Source: an uncultured bacterium
GTDB lineage: Bacteria; Spirochaetota; UBA4802; JAGODF01
NCBI GenBank assembly: GCA_937921485.1
Contig: CAKZSV010000045.1
Coordinates: forward strand, 28,185 to 92,184
Direction of reading: 5' to 3'
DNA: 64,000 bases
Made by a program: the position numbers and the translations under genes. This document shows, one piece after another, positions 45,359 to 54,655 of this stretch (position 1 is its first letter; every line of letters starts with the position of its first letter). Under the pieces are notes generated by a model that worked only from the letters and a program-made list of their open reading frames with translations, was not told the origin of the DNA and did not search any database.

Positions 45359-47812
45359 TCACATATTCAAATAATCCATAAATTTTTGCAGAGCTTCGGG
45401 GAGATTTCCCGCAGCATCGCGGTATTTTTTAAACTTGCGCTCATACTGCGTGATTTCCCTGTTATAGACATTGTGAAAACGCGTGGCAATTTCACTGAAG
45501 GCGGGCATCGATTGCAGTTTTTCGCGAATTTCTTTCTTAAACCTGATGTTCTTATAAAAAATATCCCGTACTACCGTATTCAGTTTGGGTATTCCGTCCT
45601 TTTCGAAGAGTACCCAGAGAATATAATCATCAGCAAAGCGGTTTCGGTCGTCACGTATGCTGCGGAACTTTTCCGCAACCTTTTCCTTCGCTTCAATGGA
45701 AAGCTTTGAATTTTTCTTGAAGAACTGCACATAATCCAGGTAGATCCCGGTAAGCCCGCCTTCGACGGGATCGCGCCAGGCGCCGCCTTTGATCGACCGG
45801 TTCAGTTCGTATCTGAAGCACGCGAAAGTATGTGCCATGCTTCTAATCAGGTCACCCATAAAAAGGCCCGGCACCACAATTCTGCCCCTGCTCTTTCTGT
45901 TGGGACCATCAAGCTCCTGCCAGAGCATGGTTTTTGTCCCAAGGCTCGGCAAAATGATGAAGTTGGGAATGACTTCCTCTTCTATGACTTCACGCGCCTC
46001 TCCTATTTTTGCAACGGTTTCCCTATAAAAAACCGAAAAATCTATATCCCTGAGACGCAGTACCGTCGATTCCAGTTTCTTTTTCGAGACGTGAAAGTTC
46101 GCCGGGCTTCCCTTCATCACCATTGAGGTGAGAATCGGAAATGCCGTTGCCGTCGAACCGGAGCACACTGAAACCGTCGTCGCAAGCCGATGGTCGATTT
46201 CATACAGCACCTTGTTAATATTCGCATCGGAGGTTGTTCTGTCTTTTTCTTTTGTTTTCGTCTTACCCTGTTCCGCAAGATGCTGCTCATAGGTAAGACC
46301 CATTTCGTTGATGCTCGGATTCATTTTCCCTTCATTAATTAGAGAAAGGAATTCCTCCTCCGAATAAATCGGGATTTTTACTTTCTCACCAGCCCGTGCC
46401 TGAAGCTCGTGCAGTTCCGGAATCTGTGCTTCATCCATCAAGGTTTCATCAATAAATCCGAAATGGAGCATGAGGCGCGCGGGAGGAGGAGCAGACTTGG
46501 TCTTGCTCATGACGAAAACTTTACCGTACAATTCCCAATAAAATTTCGCAAGGGTTCTTCTGATTTTTCTGCCTTCAATTTCCGTATCGAAGGGATTTTT
46601 CATATTTTTAAAGGTATTGAGTGCCTTGAGAAAATTTGTCTGAAATTCTTTCTCGGCAAGCGAATATTCGAAAATCTGATGCAGAGAATTCCTGTACTGG
46701 GGAAGCACCGCCGATGAAACACGGGAAACTCTCGTTTCAGAAGGTTTTTGCTCCTTCTCCTGGGAGCTTGCTGCGCTTTTCTGCGAAACAAAGAGGGAAT
46801 GAAGCTTTCTGATTCCAGGATATGTATCCACCATGCTCTCGCCCGATATTTCCTGATACATGGTATTGAGCTTGGCGATAATTGAAAGAAAATTCTTCAA
46901 AAAGTCGGCTTCCAGCCTTCCGCTTGAGTCCAGCTGCCTGAAACCCTGCTGATCAGCTAAAAACCACGACCAGCTCGATTCGTTCCCGAACAGCATGTTC
47001 AGCATCTCATCAATTTCATTCGATACTGCTTCAATGCGGTCCAGCACTTTCAGAAGATGCTCAGACACAATTTCAAACATATAGATTGCGATGTCGGGCT
47101 TTTCCCGAATCATTGTCTCAAGCGTCGGGCTGCTCACGCCTAAAAATTTCTTGAAAAACGATGCCTGCCTGAGATCAATGAGAGATTCAAGAGGAAGGCC
47201 TGGAAAATTATAGTTCTTTTTCAAAATCGTAGAATTATCGGCCAGTATGAATTTCGAATCAATCACCGAAGGGAACTCTCCTCCGTTGGCGATGAAAGTG
47301 TCATAAAGCGATTCCATTAGACTTTGCAAATTTTCCGCATTCGTCTGCATGGCGAGTTCACGGAATATCAGCGCAATGTTGTCATTGATTTTATAAAGAT
47401 TCTGATACAGCTTCGTGTACTTCGAAGCGTCGCCAATGGAAATTTCGAATCGCTTAAAAAGGTGAGTTAAAATATTCACGGCCAGTGCGGAATCTTCCTG
47501 AGCAATTTGCTTGAAGCCGCCTTCTTTTATGGGATACTTGGTTACAACTGAATCTTCAATCGCGCGAATCGATTTTTGATACGGCTCGGTAAAAAGTATG
47601 CTCAAACCCGATATGAGGGTATTCGGGCCAATGGTCCCCACCCGCTTACTTTTAGAAATGATTATTTCCTTATCGAGACCCTCGTATTCAGTGGGACATG
47701 AAAGAATCTCAACAGACCCGCTGTGAAGATAGTACAGGAATTTCGGTTCCTGCCCCTGGAGAATCAGTATTTCTCCCTTTCGTATTTGCTCTTTGCTTTT
47801 ATCCGACATCAC
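45359..47812 (-). CDS. Large cyclic-nucleotide-binding-domain protein
   Basis: An 817-residue soluble protein. Residues about 8-125 form a CRP-type cyclic nucleotide-binding domain (IRKGEILILQGQEPKFLYYL, HSGSVEIL). Where a phosphate-binding cassette normally reads GE...RxA, it has IGPNTLISGLS and YQKSIRA, so ligand binding may be altered. The remaining 690 residues have no recognised domain; they are mostly helical with a flexible Ser/Glu-rich segment near 350-380. No membrane segment or DNA-binding helix-turn-helix is visible. Stop and start overlap or nearly overlap the ATPase gene, so both act together. With the adenylate cyclase in this window, cAMP is a candidate signal, by inference only. 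Confidence 0.7.
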   Translation of the reverse strand: MMSDKSKEQIRKGEILILQGQEPKFLYYLHSGSVEILSCPTEYEGLDKEIIISKSKRVGTIGPNTLISGLSILFTEPYQKSIRAIEDSVVTKYPIKEGGFKQIAQEDSALAVNILTHLFKRFEISIGDASKYTKLYQNLYKINDNIALIFRELAMQTNAENLQSLMESLYDTFIANGGEFPSVIDSKFILADNSTILKKNYNFPGLPLESLIDLRQASFFKKFLGVSSPTLETMIREKPDIAIYMFEIVSEHLLKVLDRIEAVSNEIDEMLNMLFGNESSWSWFLADQQGFRQLDSSGRLEADFLKNFLSIIAKLNTMYQEISGESMVDTYPGIRKLHSLFVSQKSAASSQEKEQKPSETRVSRVSSAVLPQYRNSLHQIFEYSLAEKEFQTNFLKALNTFKNMKNPFDTEIEGRKIRRTLAKFYWELYGKVFVMSKTKSAPPPARLMLHFGFIDETLMDEAQIPELHELQARAGEKVKIPIYSEEEFLSLINEGKMNPSINEMGLTYEQHLAEQGKTKTKEKDRTTSDANINKVLYEIDHRLATTVSVCSGSTATAFPILTSMVMKGSPANFHVSKKKLESTVLRLRDIDFSVFYRETVAKIGEAREVIEEEVIPNFIILPSLGTKTMLWQELDGPNRKSRGRIVVPGLFMGDLIRSMAHTFACFRYELNRSIKGGAWRDPVEGGLTGIYLDYVQFFKKNSKLSIEAKEKVAEKFRSIRDDRNRFADDYILWVLFEKDGIPKLNTVVRDIFYKNIRFKKEIREKLQSMPAFSEIATRFHNVYNREITQYERKFKKYRDAAGNLPEALQKFMDYLNM

Positions 47813-47826
47813 AATTCAGCTAATAA

Positions 47827-48177
47827 TTATTTTTCACCGTCTGTATGTTTAATCCTTTTAAGATATTCATCCCATTCTGTCGGCAGCATATATTTTTTTC
47901 TGCTATTGCACTCCTTGCAGGCGGCGACAATATTAATTTTTTCAGATTTACCGCCGCGGGACAGCGGTATCTTATGATCCATCGTCAATTCATCCGGCTT
48001 ACATGTTCTGCCGCAATAGTAGCACGTGCCGGCGGATATCTTTTCTTTCCACCATGCGCTGTGCCTCAAATCACGCGCTTTTCTCTTTTCTACCGAGAAT
48101 TCAGCATCAATTTCAAGGAGACCAATTCTTCTTCGACCGCCTCCGCGGGATTCTCTTCTGCTGAATCTTTTAGTCAT
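47827..48177 (-). CDS. HNH endonuclease-domain protein
   Basis: A 116-residue protein with an HNH nuclease core: CYYCGRTCKPDELTMDHKIP, SRGGKSEKINIVAACKECN. Cysteine pairs hold a structural zinc; His of DHKIP and the Asn/His positions form the metal site. The N-terminus is basic and would bind DNA. HNH proteins of this size include restriction, repair and mobile-element nucleases. No methylase or recombinase is adjacent. It lies 14 bases upstream of the cNMP gene in the same direction. Confidence 0.8.
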   Translation of the reverse strand: MTKRFSRRESRGGGRRRIGLLEIDAEFSVEKRKARDLRHSAWWKEKISAGTCYYCGRTCKPDELTMDHKIPLSRGGKSEKINIVAACKECNSRKKYMLPTEWDEYLKRIKHTDGEK

Positions 48178-48252
48178 AACAGAGGTGATTTTTACAGAAA
48201 CGATTTTATGCTGTCAATAAGATTTCCTGCGAAAATCCGACAGCGCAAGTTT

Positions 48253-48777
48253 TTATTGTCTTTTGAGCTGATTATAATAGATCCGTCTGACGTTGTGGAA
48301 AAAATGCATATATTCAGGTTTACGATAATCGGGATACGTCCATTCCCACGGTTCAAACTTTTTCGCTACATATTTCAATTCGTTTTCAAGAAAAACTCCT
48401 TTTGTCAGGTACGTCCTGTGGAAAAAATCTTTACAGGTTGCAAGAAATACATTGGAAAGCGTCATATAACCGGGATCGATATTGATAAGCCTCTTATCCC
48501 TGCCGGAAAGCTTCTTTTCCACCTTGTTTGTATAAAGTTTTATATCAACGATATCCTCGCGTTTAATGAGTTTTTTAAAAGAAAACAGCACTTTAAATAT
48601 GTTTTTCCCCATAGAACTGTAGTACGAGGTATGAGTAAATTGAATTTTTGCCGTAGCAAAATCAATTTCCCCGTATTTTTTCTCTGCCATCTTTCGTGCG
48701 TCTTCAAAGAGATCTTCTCTCGAGGTGAGAATACCTATGAAAAGCTTCGCGCGTGATGGGATCAACGGTTCCGCCAT
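48253..48777 (-). CDS. DUF4416 protein
   Basis: A 174-residue protein resembling DUF4416: AKLFIGILTSREDLFEDAR, FTHTSYYSSMGKNIFKVLFSF, LINIDPGYMTLSNVFLATCKDF, and a C-terminal EWTYPDYR. The family is widespread in anaerobes and spirochaetes and of unknown function. No signal peptide. AAAGG precedes the start. It lies upstream of the HNH gene, 75 bases apart, reverse strand, and is divergent from rpmH. Confidence 0.85.
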   Translation of the reverse strand: MAEPLIPSRAKLFIGILTSREDLFEDARKMAEKKYGEIDFATAKIQFTHTSYYSSMGKNIFKVLFSFKKLIKREDIVDIKLYTNKVEKKLSGRDKRLINIDPGYMTLSNVFLATCKDFFHRTYLTKGVFLENELKYVAKKFEPWEWTYPDYRKPEYMHFFHNVRRIYYNQLKRQ

Positions 48778-49084
48778 ACTCAGTACCTTTTAAACACTCA
48801 TAATATCACACTAAAAATGTAAGGGTACTTTTTCAAAGACAGCTTTAAAATCAACTCTTTTCTTTCATGAAAAATAGTATTGACATTTCACACAATAATT
48901 TTAGTTTAGGCATTTAACCTGCGGTTTATTCGAAAAATGCGAAAATCGGTGAATAACCGATTACATACAGCGCAATTGCTCTGCGCGATGCATCAAGCCG
49001 CTGAAAACGAACGGATTTCTATCAAAATGCCGACGAGTTAAAAGCAAAATCAGCTATATTATAATATTTTAAGAGGGTACCGAC
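48778..49084. other. Intergenic region upstream of rpmH
   Basis: About 300 bases. rpmH often borders dnaA and the origin, but no dnaA is here and only a single weak DnaA-box-like sequence is seen, so no origin is claimed. A promoter candidate is at 48880-48907. Confidence 0.5.
48880..48907 (+). promoter_or_regulatory. Candidate promoter for rpmH
   Basis: A consensus TTGACA box (48880-48885) with TAGTTT 16 bases downstream; the -10 match is modest. It lies about 180 bases ahead of the rpmH start, divergent from DUF4416. Confidence 0.35.
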
Positions 49085-49243
49085 ATGAAAAGAACATATC
49101 AGCCCAGTAAAAGAAAAAGACTCAAAACGCACGGATTCAGGGCCAGGATGAGCACGCCCGAAGGGCAGGAAGTGTTAAAAAGAAGGCGCCGTAAAGGCAG
49201 ATATAAACTCACAGTTTCCGACGAACGCCGCGACAAGAAATAA
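49085..49243 (+). CDS. rpmH: 50S ribosomal protein L34
   Basis: A 52-residue highly basic protein beginning [18 protein letters not shown], the universal L34 signature, followed by [20 protein letters not shown]. It starts behind GAGGG. It heads the rpmH-rnpA-yidD-yidC-jag-mnmE block. Confidence 0.97.
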   Translation: MKRTYQPSKRKRLKTHGFRARMSTPEGQEVLKRRRRKGRYKLTVSDERRDKK

Positions 49244-49266
49244 GGAGATTATGCCGTCGAATCTTC

Positions 49267-49653
49267 GTGAAGAAAGCATTTATATTAAAAGGGAGGAAAA
49301 ATTTCCAGGAGCTTTTTACAAAAGGGAAGAGATTTTCCGGTACAGCAGTATCGATTATTGTTAAAAAGGAAATGAATGTATCGAACGAAATTGAAGCCGG
49401 CAGAAAGCCGGATGCATGTAAAACAACCGGAACCCGTATTGGAATTTCAATAGGAAAAAAATTTGGAAATGCAGTGGAAAGGAACAAAGCCAAAAGAAGA
49501 ATTAGGGCTATTATGAGAGAATTGGTTCCGAGTATGAGAAATGGTAATTATGTCATCATCCGGCCAGTGCCAGTATTTAAGCAGTATGCGTTCTCTGAAG
49601 CAAAAGATGAACTTGTACGATTATTGCGCAAAGCGGGGTTATTAATTCAGTGA
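49267..49653 (+). CDS. rnpA: Ribonuclease P protein component
   Basis: A 128-residue protein partner of the RNase P RNA, which matures tRNA 5' ends. The RNR signature is clear: [19 protein letters not shown]. The start is a GTG with no good ribosome binding site. Between rpmH and this GTG a GGAG-ATG combination at 49244-49253 points into another frame; see findings. A short insert ([20 protein letters not shown]) makes it slightly longer than many homologues. It overlaps yidD by GTGA. Confidence 0.95.
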   Translation: MKKAFILKGRKNFQELFTKGKRFSGTAVSIIVKKEMNVSNEIEAGRKPDACKTTGTRIGISIGKKFGNAVERNKAKRRIRAIMRELVPSMRNGNYVIIRPVPVFKQYAFSEAKDELVRLLRKAGLLIQ

Positions 49654-49886
49654 AGTATTCGATAATAAAAAAAATTTTTATCGCTCCTTTTATCATCGCA
49701 ATAAAACTTTATCGATTGATAATCGCACCGCTTTTGCCGCCTTCATGCAGGTTTCATCCTTCTTGCTCGCACTATGCTGAAGAGGCTTTAAAAAAGCATG
49801 GTCCGGCATACGGATTGTATCTGACTATTCGCCGATTGCTTCGCTGTCATCCTTTTTGTGACGGCGGATATGATCCCGTGCCGTAA
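49650..49886 (+). CDS. yidD: Membrane protein insertion efficiency factor YidD
   Basis: A 78-residue peripheral membrane protein with an amphipathic N-terminal helix and the family's [24 protein letters not shown] and GYDPVP motifs. It assists YidC. GTG start overlapping the rnpA stop. Confidence 0.95.
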   Translation: MKYSIIKKIFIAPFIIAIKLYRLIIAPLLPPSCRFHPSCSHYAEEALKKHGPAYGLYLTIRRLLRCHPFCDGGYDPVP

Positions 49887-50017
49887 AATGCTGTAGTTCG
49901 CGCGCTGTCATTCTTCCCTTTCACAAGCGGTATATTCCAATTCAATATCCATACCGTCCCTGGAAACCAGCTAATCATCTATGCCGTGTTATTTATCAAT
50001 TCGCCGGAGGAATTTTC

Positions 50018-51703
50018 ATGGATAAACGTTTTGCCCTCGCGCTTGGGCTTTCATTGCTCGTCTGGTTCGTATGGATGCTTATTTTCAATCCCGTGCCTCA
50101 ACGCCAGCACGTTGCGGTTCAGCAGGAGCAAAAAGCTGAACAAAAACAGAAACAGGATGCCGCGCCGCTTCCCGCATCTGCCTCCGCAGCAATTGCGAAT
50201 CCTTTAGTACAGCAATCCGCCAGAGAAGAATCGGAAATAATTCTTGCAACAAATAAGTATAACGTCAAGCTAACCAACCGCGGAGCAAGAATTAAAAATC
50301 TTCAATACGTTTATAATGGCAAAAAAATCGAACTCGTTGTTGAAAAAAAAGATTTTTCCCCAACCGGAATTGCAGCGAAAAGCGATTTTGATTTTCAGGT
50401 GTACCTCACCGAAAGTGAATTTCTTGAAGGCAGCCCTCTCGATAATGCCCTCTGGAATCTTGAAAAAATCGGCGAAAACCGCGTTCGTTTCAATCTGATA
50501 CTGCAGAATCAAACCGGCGAGCGGATTATGTACGAAAGGTCGTATATTTTCACGGAGGGGAAAAATTATTTCGAACTTCAGCAAACTTTAAAAAACATCG
50601 GGAAAGCCCCTCTTGCATTTCCTGATAATCGCCTCATCATGACAACCCCGGACTTTCTCGGCCCGACGATGGATTTCGACAATCGCTATAACCTGGTTGA
50701 AAGTATTTACTTCATTAACGACAGCTTTGAGACGGGCAGACAGGGGGGCGGCATTTTTTCCGACGAACAGACCGTTCATCGGGAAACCGGAGTTACGAAA
50801 TGGGCGGGCGTACGCAGCCGATATTTTTTGCTTCTCATGGCACCACAGGGATTTACCGGCACCGGCATCATTCATGACGGAAGAAAAAACCACGGAAAAC
50901 GCGTGGGAATCCAGGTCCCGGCAGGCGTGCTCCAGCCCGGCGAATCGACAACCAAAGTCTTCAAGGTTTACGTCGGAGAAAAGGACAAACAGAAGTTAGT
51001 TGAAGTCGATGAATCTCTCCGTGATGCCGCTGACATCAATGTGCTGATAGAGCCCATTCGTGATTTTCTGGTGTGGTGCCTCATGAAGATTAACCTTCTC
51101 TTCGGCAATTTTGGATGGTCACTGGTAATATTCTCGCTGCTGACGAAAATTGTGCTCATGCCGCTGACAATCAAATCGACCGAATCTATGAAGCGGATGC
51201 AGGAACTCAGCCCCAAAGTCAAGGAAATACAGACCAAATACAAAGACAAACCAGATCAGATGAATAAAAAGATCATGGAACTCTATAAAAAGGAAAAGGT
51301 CAATCCTCTCGGTGGTTGCCTGCCGCTTTTGCTCCAACTGCCGTTTTTCTTCGCGCTCTACAGCGCGCTTATCAATTCCATCGATTTGTGGAAAGCACCA
51401 TTTATTCTGTGGATTTCAGACCTATCCCTTCCCGACACCGTCGCGACCATTTCGGGATTCAATATTAATATTCTTCCCATCATCATGACAGCGACCACGT
51501 ACTTACAGCAGAAAATGACTCCAGGCAGTGATTCCGCCCAGCAGCAGATGATGATCAAAATGATGCCGTTCATATTCCTTTTTATTTTCTGGAATATGCC
51601 GTCCGGCCTCATCATATACTGGATAATGCAAAACGTTTTGCAAATTTTACATCAGCTGTATATAAATCAAAGAGCAAAAAAAGCTACTGAAGGAGGTGCA
51701 TAA
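50018..51703 (+). CDS. yidC: Membrane protein insertase YidC
   Basis: A 561-residue insertase: an N-terminal membrane helix (about 6-24), a large periplasmic domain (about 55-335) and five C-terminal helices. The C-terminal domain shows FGNFGWSLVIFSLLTKIVL, MKRMQELSPKVKEIQ and NPLGGCLPLLLQLPFFFALY. GGAGGAA precedes the ATG. It helps insert and fold inner-membrane proteins with or without SecYEG. The large periplasmic domain is the Gram-negative type. Confidence 0.97.
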   Translation: MDKRFALALGLSLLVWFVWMLIFNPVPQRQHVAVQQEQKAEQKQKQDAAPLPASASAAIANPLVQQSAREESEIILATNKYNVKLTNRGARIKNLQYVYNGKKIELVVEKKDFSPTGIAAKSDFDFQVYLTESEFLEGSPLDNALWNLEKIGENRVRFNLILQNQTGERIMYERSYIFTEGKNYFELQQTLKNIGKAPLAFPDNRLIMTTPDFLGPTMDFDNRYNLVESIYFINDSFETGRQGGGIFSDEQTVHRETGVTKWAGVRSRYFLLLMAPQGFTGTGIIHDGRKNHGKRVGIQVPAGVLQPGESTTKVFKVYVGEKDKQKLVEVDESLRDAADINVLIEPIRDFLVWCLMKINLLFGNFGWSLVIFSLLTKIVLMPLTIKSTESMKRMQELSPKVKEIQTKYKDKPDQMNKKIMELYKKEKVNPLGGCLPLLLQLPFFFALYSALINSIDLWKAPFILWISDLSLPDTVATISGFNINILPIIMTATTYLQQKMTPGSDSAQQQMMIKMMPFIFLFIFWNMPSGLIIYWIMQNVLQILHQLYINQRAKKATEGGA

Positions 51704-51855
51704 AAAATCGGATGTATGTGCAGATGTACCCATTTGTTATTATTCTTTTCGGCATTTCCCCCTGCGCTGCTGTATCTTCAGCAATAGGTGAATTGCCGCA
51801 TGTGTAATGTGTTATTAACTGCATTCGAAAGTTTACCGGCTTTCGGGAGGATATT

Positions 51856-52488
51856 ATGAAAGTTATTGAAGTTGAAGGCAAAACCGTCGATGACGCAAAG
51901 AAAAAGGGATTAATCGAGCTGGGAATATCCGATGCATCGCAAGTTCAAATTGAAGTTGTCGATGAAGGGAAAAGCGGAATTTTCGGTTTCGGTGTCTCAC
52001 GCCCCGCAAAGATCAGAATATACTTCAGCGGCGTGACTATGGATGTCGGCGACATCACAAAAGACGTGGTCCTAAGCCTTTTAGCCAAAATGGGACTCGA
52101 TTCGAAAGTCAAGGATCTCAAAGAAGGCGAAAACAAAGTCTACGTTGAACTCGACAGCAAATTCTCAGGGCTTATTATTGGCAAGCGAGGAAAAACGCTT
52201 GAAGCCTTGCAATTTTTAGTCAACCTGATCGTAAATCACAAGACAGGCAGCAATAAAAAAATTATTTTAGACATTGAAGAATATCGTGCGAAGCGCGAAC
52301 GCGCCCTCCGTAAAATGTCAAAAGAAATAGCGGCTAAAGTTTCAAAAACCGGAAAGCCCTGGGTTCTTGAACCGATGAATCCGTTTGAAAGGCGTCTGAT
52401 TCATTTAGCCCTTCAAAATGACAGCCGCGTCACTACAAAAAGCGAGGGCCAGGGGATATACCGTAAGGTTAAAATTTCACCTAAATAA
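51856..52488 (+). CDS. jag: RNA-binding protein KhpB/Jag
   Basis: A 210-residue protein: Jag_N domain (1-55, VEGKTVDDAKKKGLIELG), KH domain (LDSKFSGLIIGKRGKTLEALQFLVN) and C-terminal R3H domain (PMNPFERRLIHLALQ...TTKSEGQGIYRKV). It binds RNA in the cytoplasm. GGGAGGAT precedes the ATG; 9 bases separate it from mnmE. The adjacency to yidC is conserved across many bacteria. Confidence 0.94.
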   Translation: MKVIEVEGKTVDDAKKKGLIELGISDASQVQIEVVDEGKSGIFGFGVSRPAKIRIYFSGVTMDVGDITKDVVLSLLAKMGLDSKVKDLKEGENKVYVELDSKFSGLIIGKRGKTLEALQFLVNLIVNHKTGSNKKIILDIEEYRAKRERALRKMSKEIAAKVSKTGKPWVLEPMNPFERRLIHLALQNDSRVTTKSEGQGIYRKVKISPK

Positions 52489-52497
52489 TGTATCGAC

Positions 52498-53871
52498 GTG
52501 CCTTTCACGACCGACACCATCTGCGCGCCCGCAACTCCTCCCATGCCCTCATCGATCGCCGTTATACGGATGAGCGGGCCGCACTCATTATCAATCATCT
52601 CCGAATGTTTTGAAAAACCTTCTGCGATTTCCCACAGAAAAGCTGTTCACGGCAAGCTTTTAAGCGAAGCAGCCGAAATAGACGATGTTGTCCTCATAGC
52701 GTATCTGGCACCTGAGAGTTACACGGGCGAGGACATGGTTGAAATTTTTTCACACGGCAATCCAATCATAATAAAAAAAATAATCGATCGTCTCATTTCC
52801 AAAGGCGCTCGCTTTGCCGAACCCGGCGAATTTACCCGCCGCGCGTTTCTGAACGGCAAACTGGACCTCACCGCCGCGGAAGCCATTGACCGCATTGTAA
52901 AAGCCAGAGGTGAATGGGAAATCAGCGCCGCACTTTCCCAGATGCACGGCTCGCTTCGAGAAAAAATCCAGAATCTGCGTGAATCTTTGATTCTGATGAA
53001 AGCCGATGTTGAATCTCAGATCGATTTTTCGGAAGAAGATATCGAATTTTTATCAAATAATGCTGCCATATCGCGAACGCAGGAAATTCACGAGGCGCTT
53101 TCTGAAATATTAAACCGCTGCAGAATTGGAGAAAAAATATCACAGGGTATCGATATACCTATTGTAGGAAGACCGAATGTGGGAAAGTCCAGCATTCTCA
53201 ACCTCATCCTCAACGCAGAAAGAGCCATTGTATCTGAAATTCCCGGTACGACGCGCGATCTGATCCGCGAAACTGTGCAGTTCGCAGGATATCACGTAAA
53301 TGTATTTGACACCGCAGGCATTGGCATTCCTGGTTGCGAAATTGAACGCATTGGCATCGACCTCAGCCGGAAAAAAATCGATGAAGCTTACATACTCATA
53401 CTGGTTATCGATGCAACCGAAGAATTAGCAGAGACTGATAAAGAAATCGTAACCATATCCAATGATAAAGCCTGCATTGTCCTTGGAAATAAAATCGATC
53501 TTGTACCGGAAACCGAAAGAAATGAACGCATCGCATTGCTTGAAAAAGAACTTTCAGTTCCAATACTCCCTTTTTCAGCGAAAACCGGCGAAGGCCTCAC
53601 TTTGCTGGAACAGAAAATTGGGGAACTCCTCATCGCGCAATTTCCCGAACAGAACAATTTCTTCTTTGCAGATCAAAAAATCATAAATATCATTTCAGAT
53701 GCTGCAGAAACAGCGCTTTCAGTACAAAAGCTCTTTTCAAGAGCTGAACCTCCCGAAATCATTGCCTTTGAGCTGCAGAATCTCATCGATATGCTGCAGG
53801 AAATCACCGGAGAAATTGCCACCGATGACGTGCTCAACTCGATTTTCAGCAGATTTTGCATTGGTAAATAA
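52498..53871 (+). CDS. mnmE: tRNA uridine-5-carboxymethylaminomethyl modification GTPase MnmE
   Basis: A 457-residue enzyme working with MnmG on the wobble uridine. N-terminal tetrahydrofolate-binding domain (opening DTICAPATPPMPSSIAVIRMSG), helical domain, a G domain with GRPNVGKSS (near residue 222) and DTAGI, and the conserved C-terminal FCIGK. The start is GTG at 52498. The gene is complete. mnmG is not in the window. Confidence 0.97.
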   Translation: MPFTTDTICAPATPPMPSSIAVIRMSGPHSLSIISECFEKPSAISHRKAVHGKLLSEAAEIDDVVLIAYLAPESYTGEDMVEIFSHGNPIIIKKIIDRLISKGARFAEPGEFTRRAFLNGKLDLTAAEAIDRIVKARGEWEISAALSQMHGSLREKIQNLRESLILMKADVESQIDFSEEDIEFLSNNAAISRTQEIHEALSEILNRCRIGEKISQGIDIPIVGRPNVGKSSILNLILNAERAIVSEIPGTTRDLIRETVQFAGYHVNVFDTAGIGIPGCEIERIGIDLSRKKIDEAYILILVIDATEELAETDKEIVTISNDKACIVLGNKIDLVPETERNERIALLEKELSVPILPFSAKTGEGLTLLEQKIGELLIAQFPEQNNFFFADQKIINIISDAAETALSVQKLFSRAEPPEIIAFELQNLIDMLQEITGEIATDDVLNSIFSRFCIGK

Positions 53872-54000
53872 TATACAGCATTTATTAATAATAATATATG
53901 CTATTTTATATATAATAATAGTTTATATTATACTTGACGCATCATTTAATATATCGCAATATTACATTGCGTTGAATTCTCACAATTTTGAGGTATTGCC
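53872..54000. other. AT-rich gap between mnmE and the START protein gene
   Basis: A very AT-rich stretch with several TA runs. TTGACG at 53934 is a possible -35 box but no good -10 box follows at 17 bases. No terminator hairpin seen. Confidence 0.3.
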
Positions 54001-54651
54001 ATGAAAAACATTTTACAGGTGTTCGCAATTCTTCTTTTTCTGTTCACATCGCTCTTCGCTCAGAGCCAGTGGCGGGAAGTAAAAAATTCAAATGGTGTAA
54101 AAGTTCTCACGCGCCCTGCAGAAGGCTCGCCTCTTGATGAATTTAAAGGCATCACAATTGTCGATGCACCGCTTGAGGTTATCGTCGAGGTCATTCGTGA
54201 TGTCGATGCACAGCCCGAGTGGATGGCTGATTGCATTGAAGCTAAGGTCGTAAAAAAATTCAACGATAACGATTATATGGTTTATTCCATGAACAGAGCC
54301 CCCTGGCCTGTATCAAACCGCGACGTAGTCGTGCGTTCGAAAGGAAACGCAGATATGGGAAAAGGCACGGTATCCATCATTTTTACCGCTATGAAGGATT
54401 CATCCGTACCTCTACGCCCTGGCGTGGTTCGCATGACCGATCTTTTAGGCCAGTGGCATCTGAAAAAAATAGCTCCTTCAAAAACCGAAGTTGTGTTTAT
54501 CATACGGGCAAATCCTGCCGGAAATATCCCCGCAAGCATCGCCAACATGACGAGCAGGGAAATACCCTATCGCACACTTCAAAATTTAAAGAAGATGGTA
54601 AAAAAAGAGAAATACATCAATCTCGCACGAGAGAAATATCATATTCAATAG
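54001..54651 (+). CDS. Exported START/SRPBCC lipid-binding-like protein
   Basis: A 216-residue protein with a signal peptide (ILLFLFTSLFAQ) and a START-like fold: DEFKGITIVDAPLEVIVEVIRDVDAQPEWMADC, NRAPWPVSNRDVV and GKGTVSIIFTAMKDS. START domains bind hydrophobic ligands such as sterols or lipids, so a periplasmic lipid carrier or sensor is inferred. AT-rich ahead of it. It converges on the TPR gene with 4 bases between the 3' ends. Confidence 0.82.
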   Translation: MKNILQVFAILLFLFTSLFAQSQWREVKNSNGVKVLTRPAEGSPLDEFKGITIVDAPLEVIVEVIRDVDAQPEWMADCIEAKVVKKFNDNDYMVYSMNRAPWPVSNRDVVVRSKGNADMGKGTVSIIFTAMKDSSVPLRPGVVRMTDLLGQWHLKKIAPSKTEVVFIIRANPAGNIPASIANMTSREIPYRTLQNLKKMVKKEKYINLAREKYHIQ

Positions 54652-54655
54652 AAGA

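Noticed and set aside
45640..45660. AAAGCGGTTTC match to the dispersed repeat core
   Set aside because: It lies in the coding frame of the cNMP-binding protein and lacks the flanking arms.
48951..48964. Near-consensus DnaA box before rpmH
   Set aside because: A single imperfect box, no cluster and no dnaA gene, so no origin is claimed.
51712..51807. 31-codon hydrophobic ORF between yidC and jag
   Set aside because: No ribosome binding site and no conserved motif; chance is as likely.
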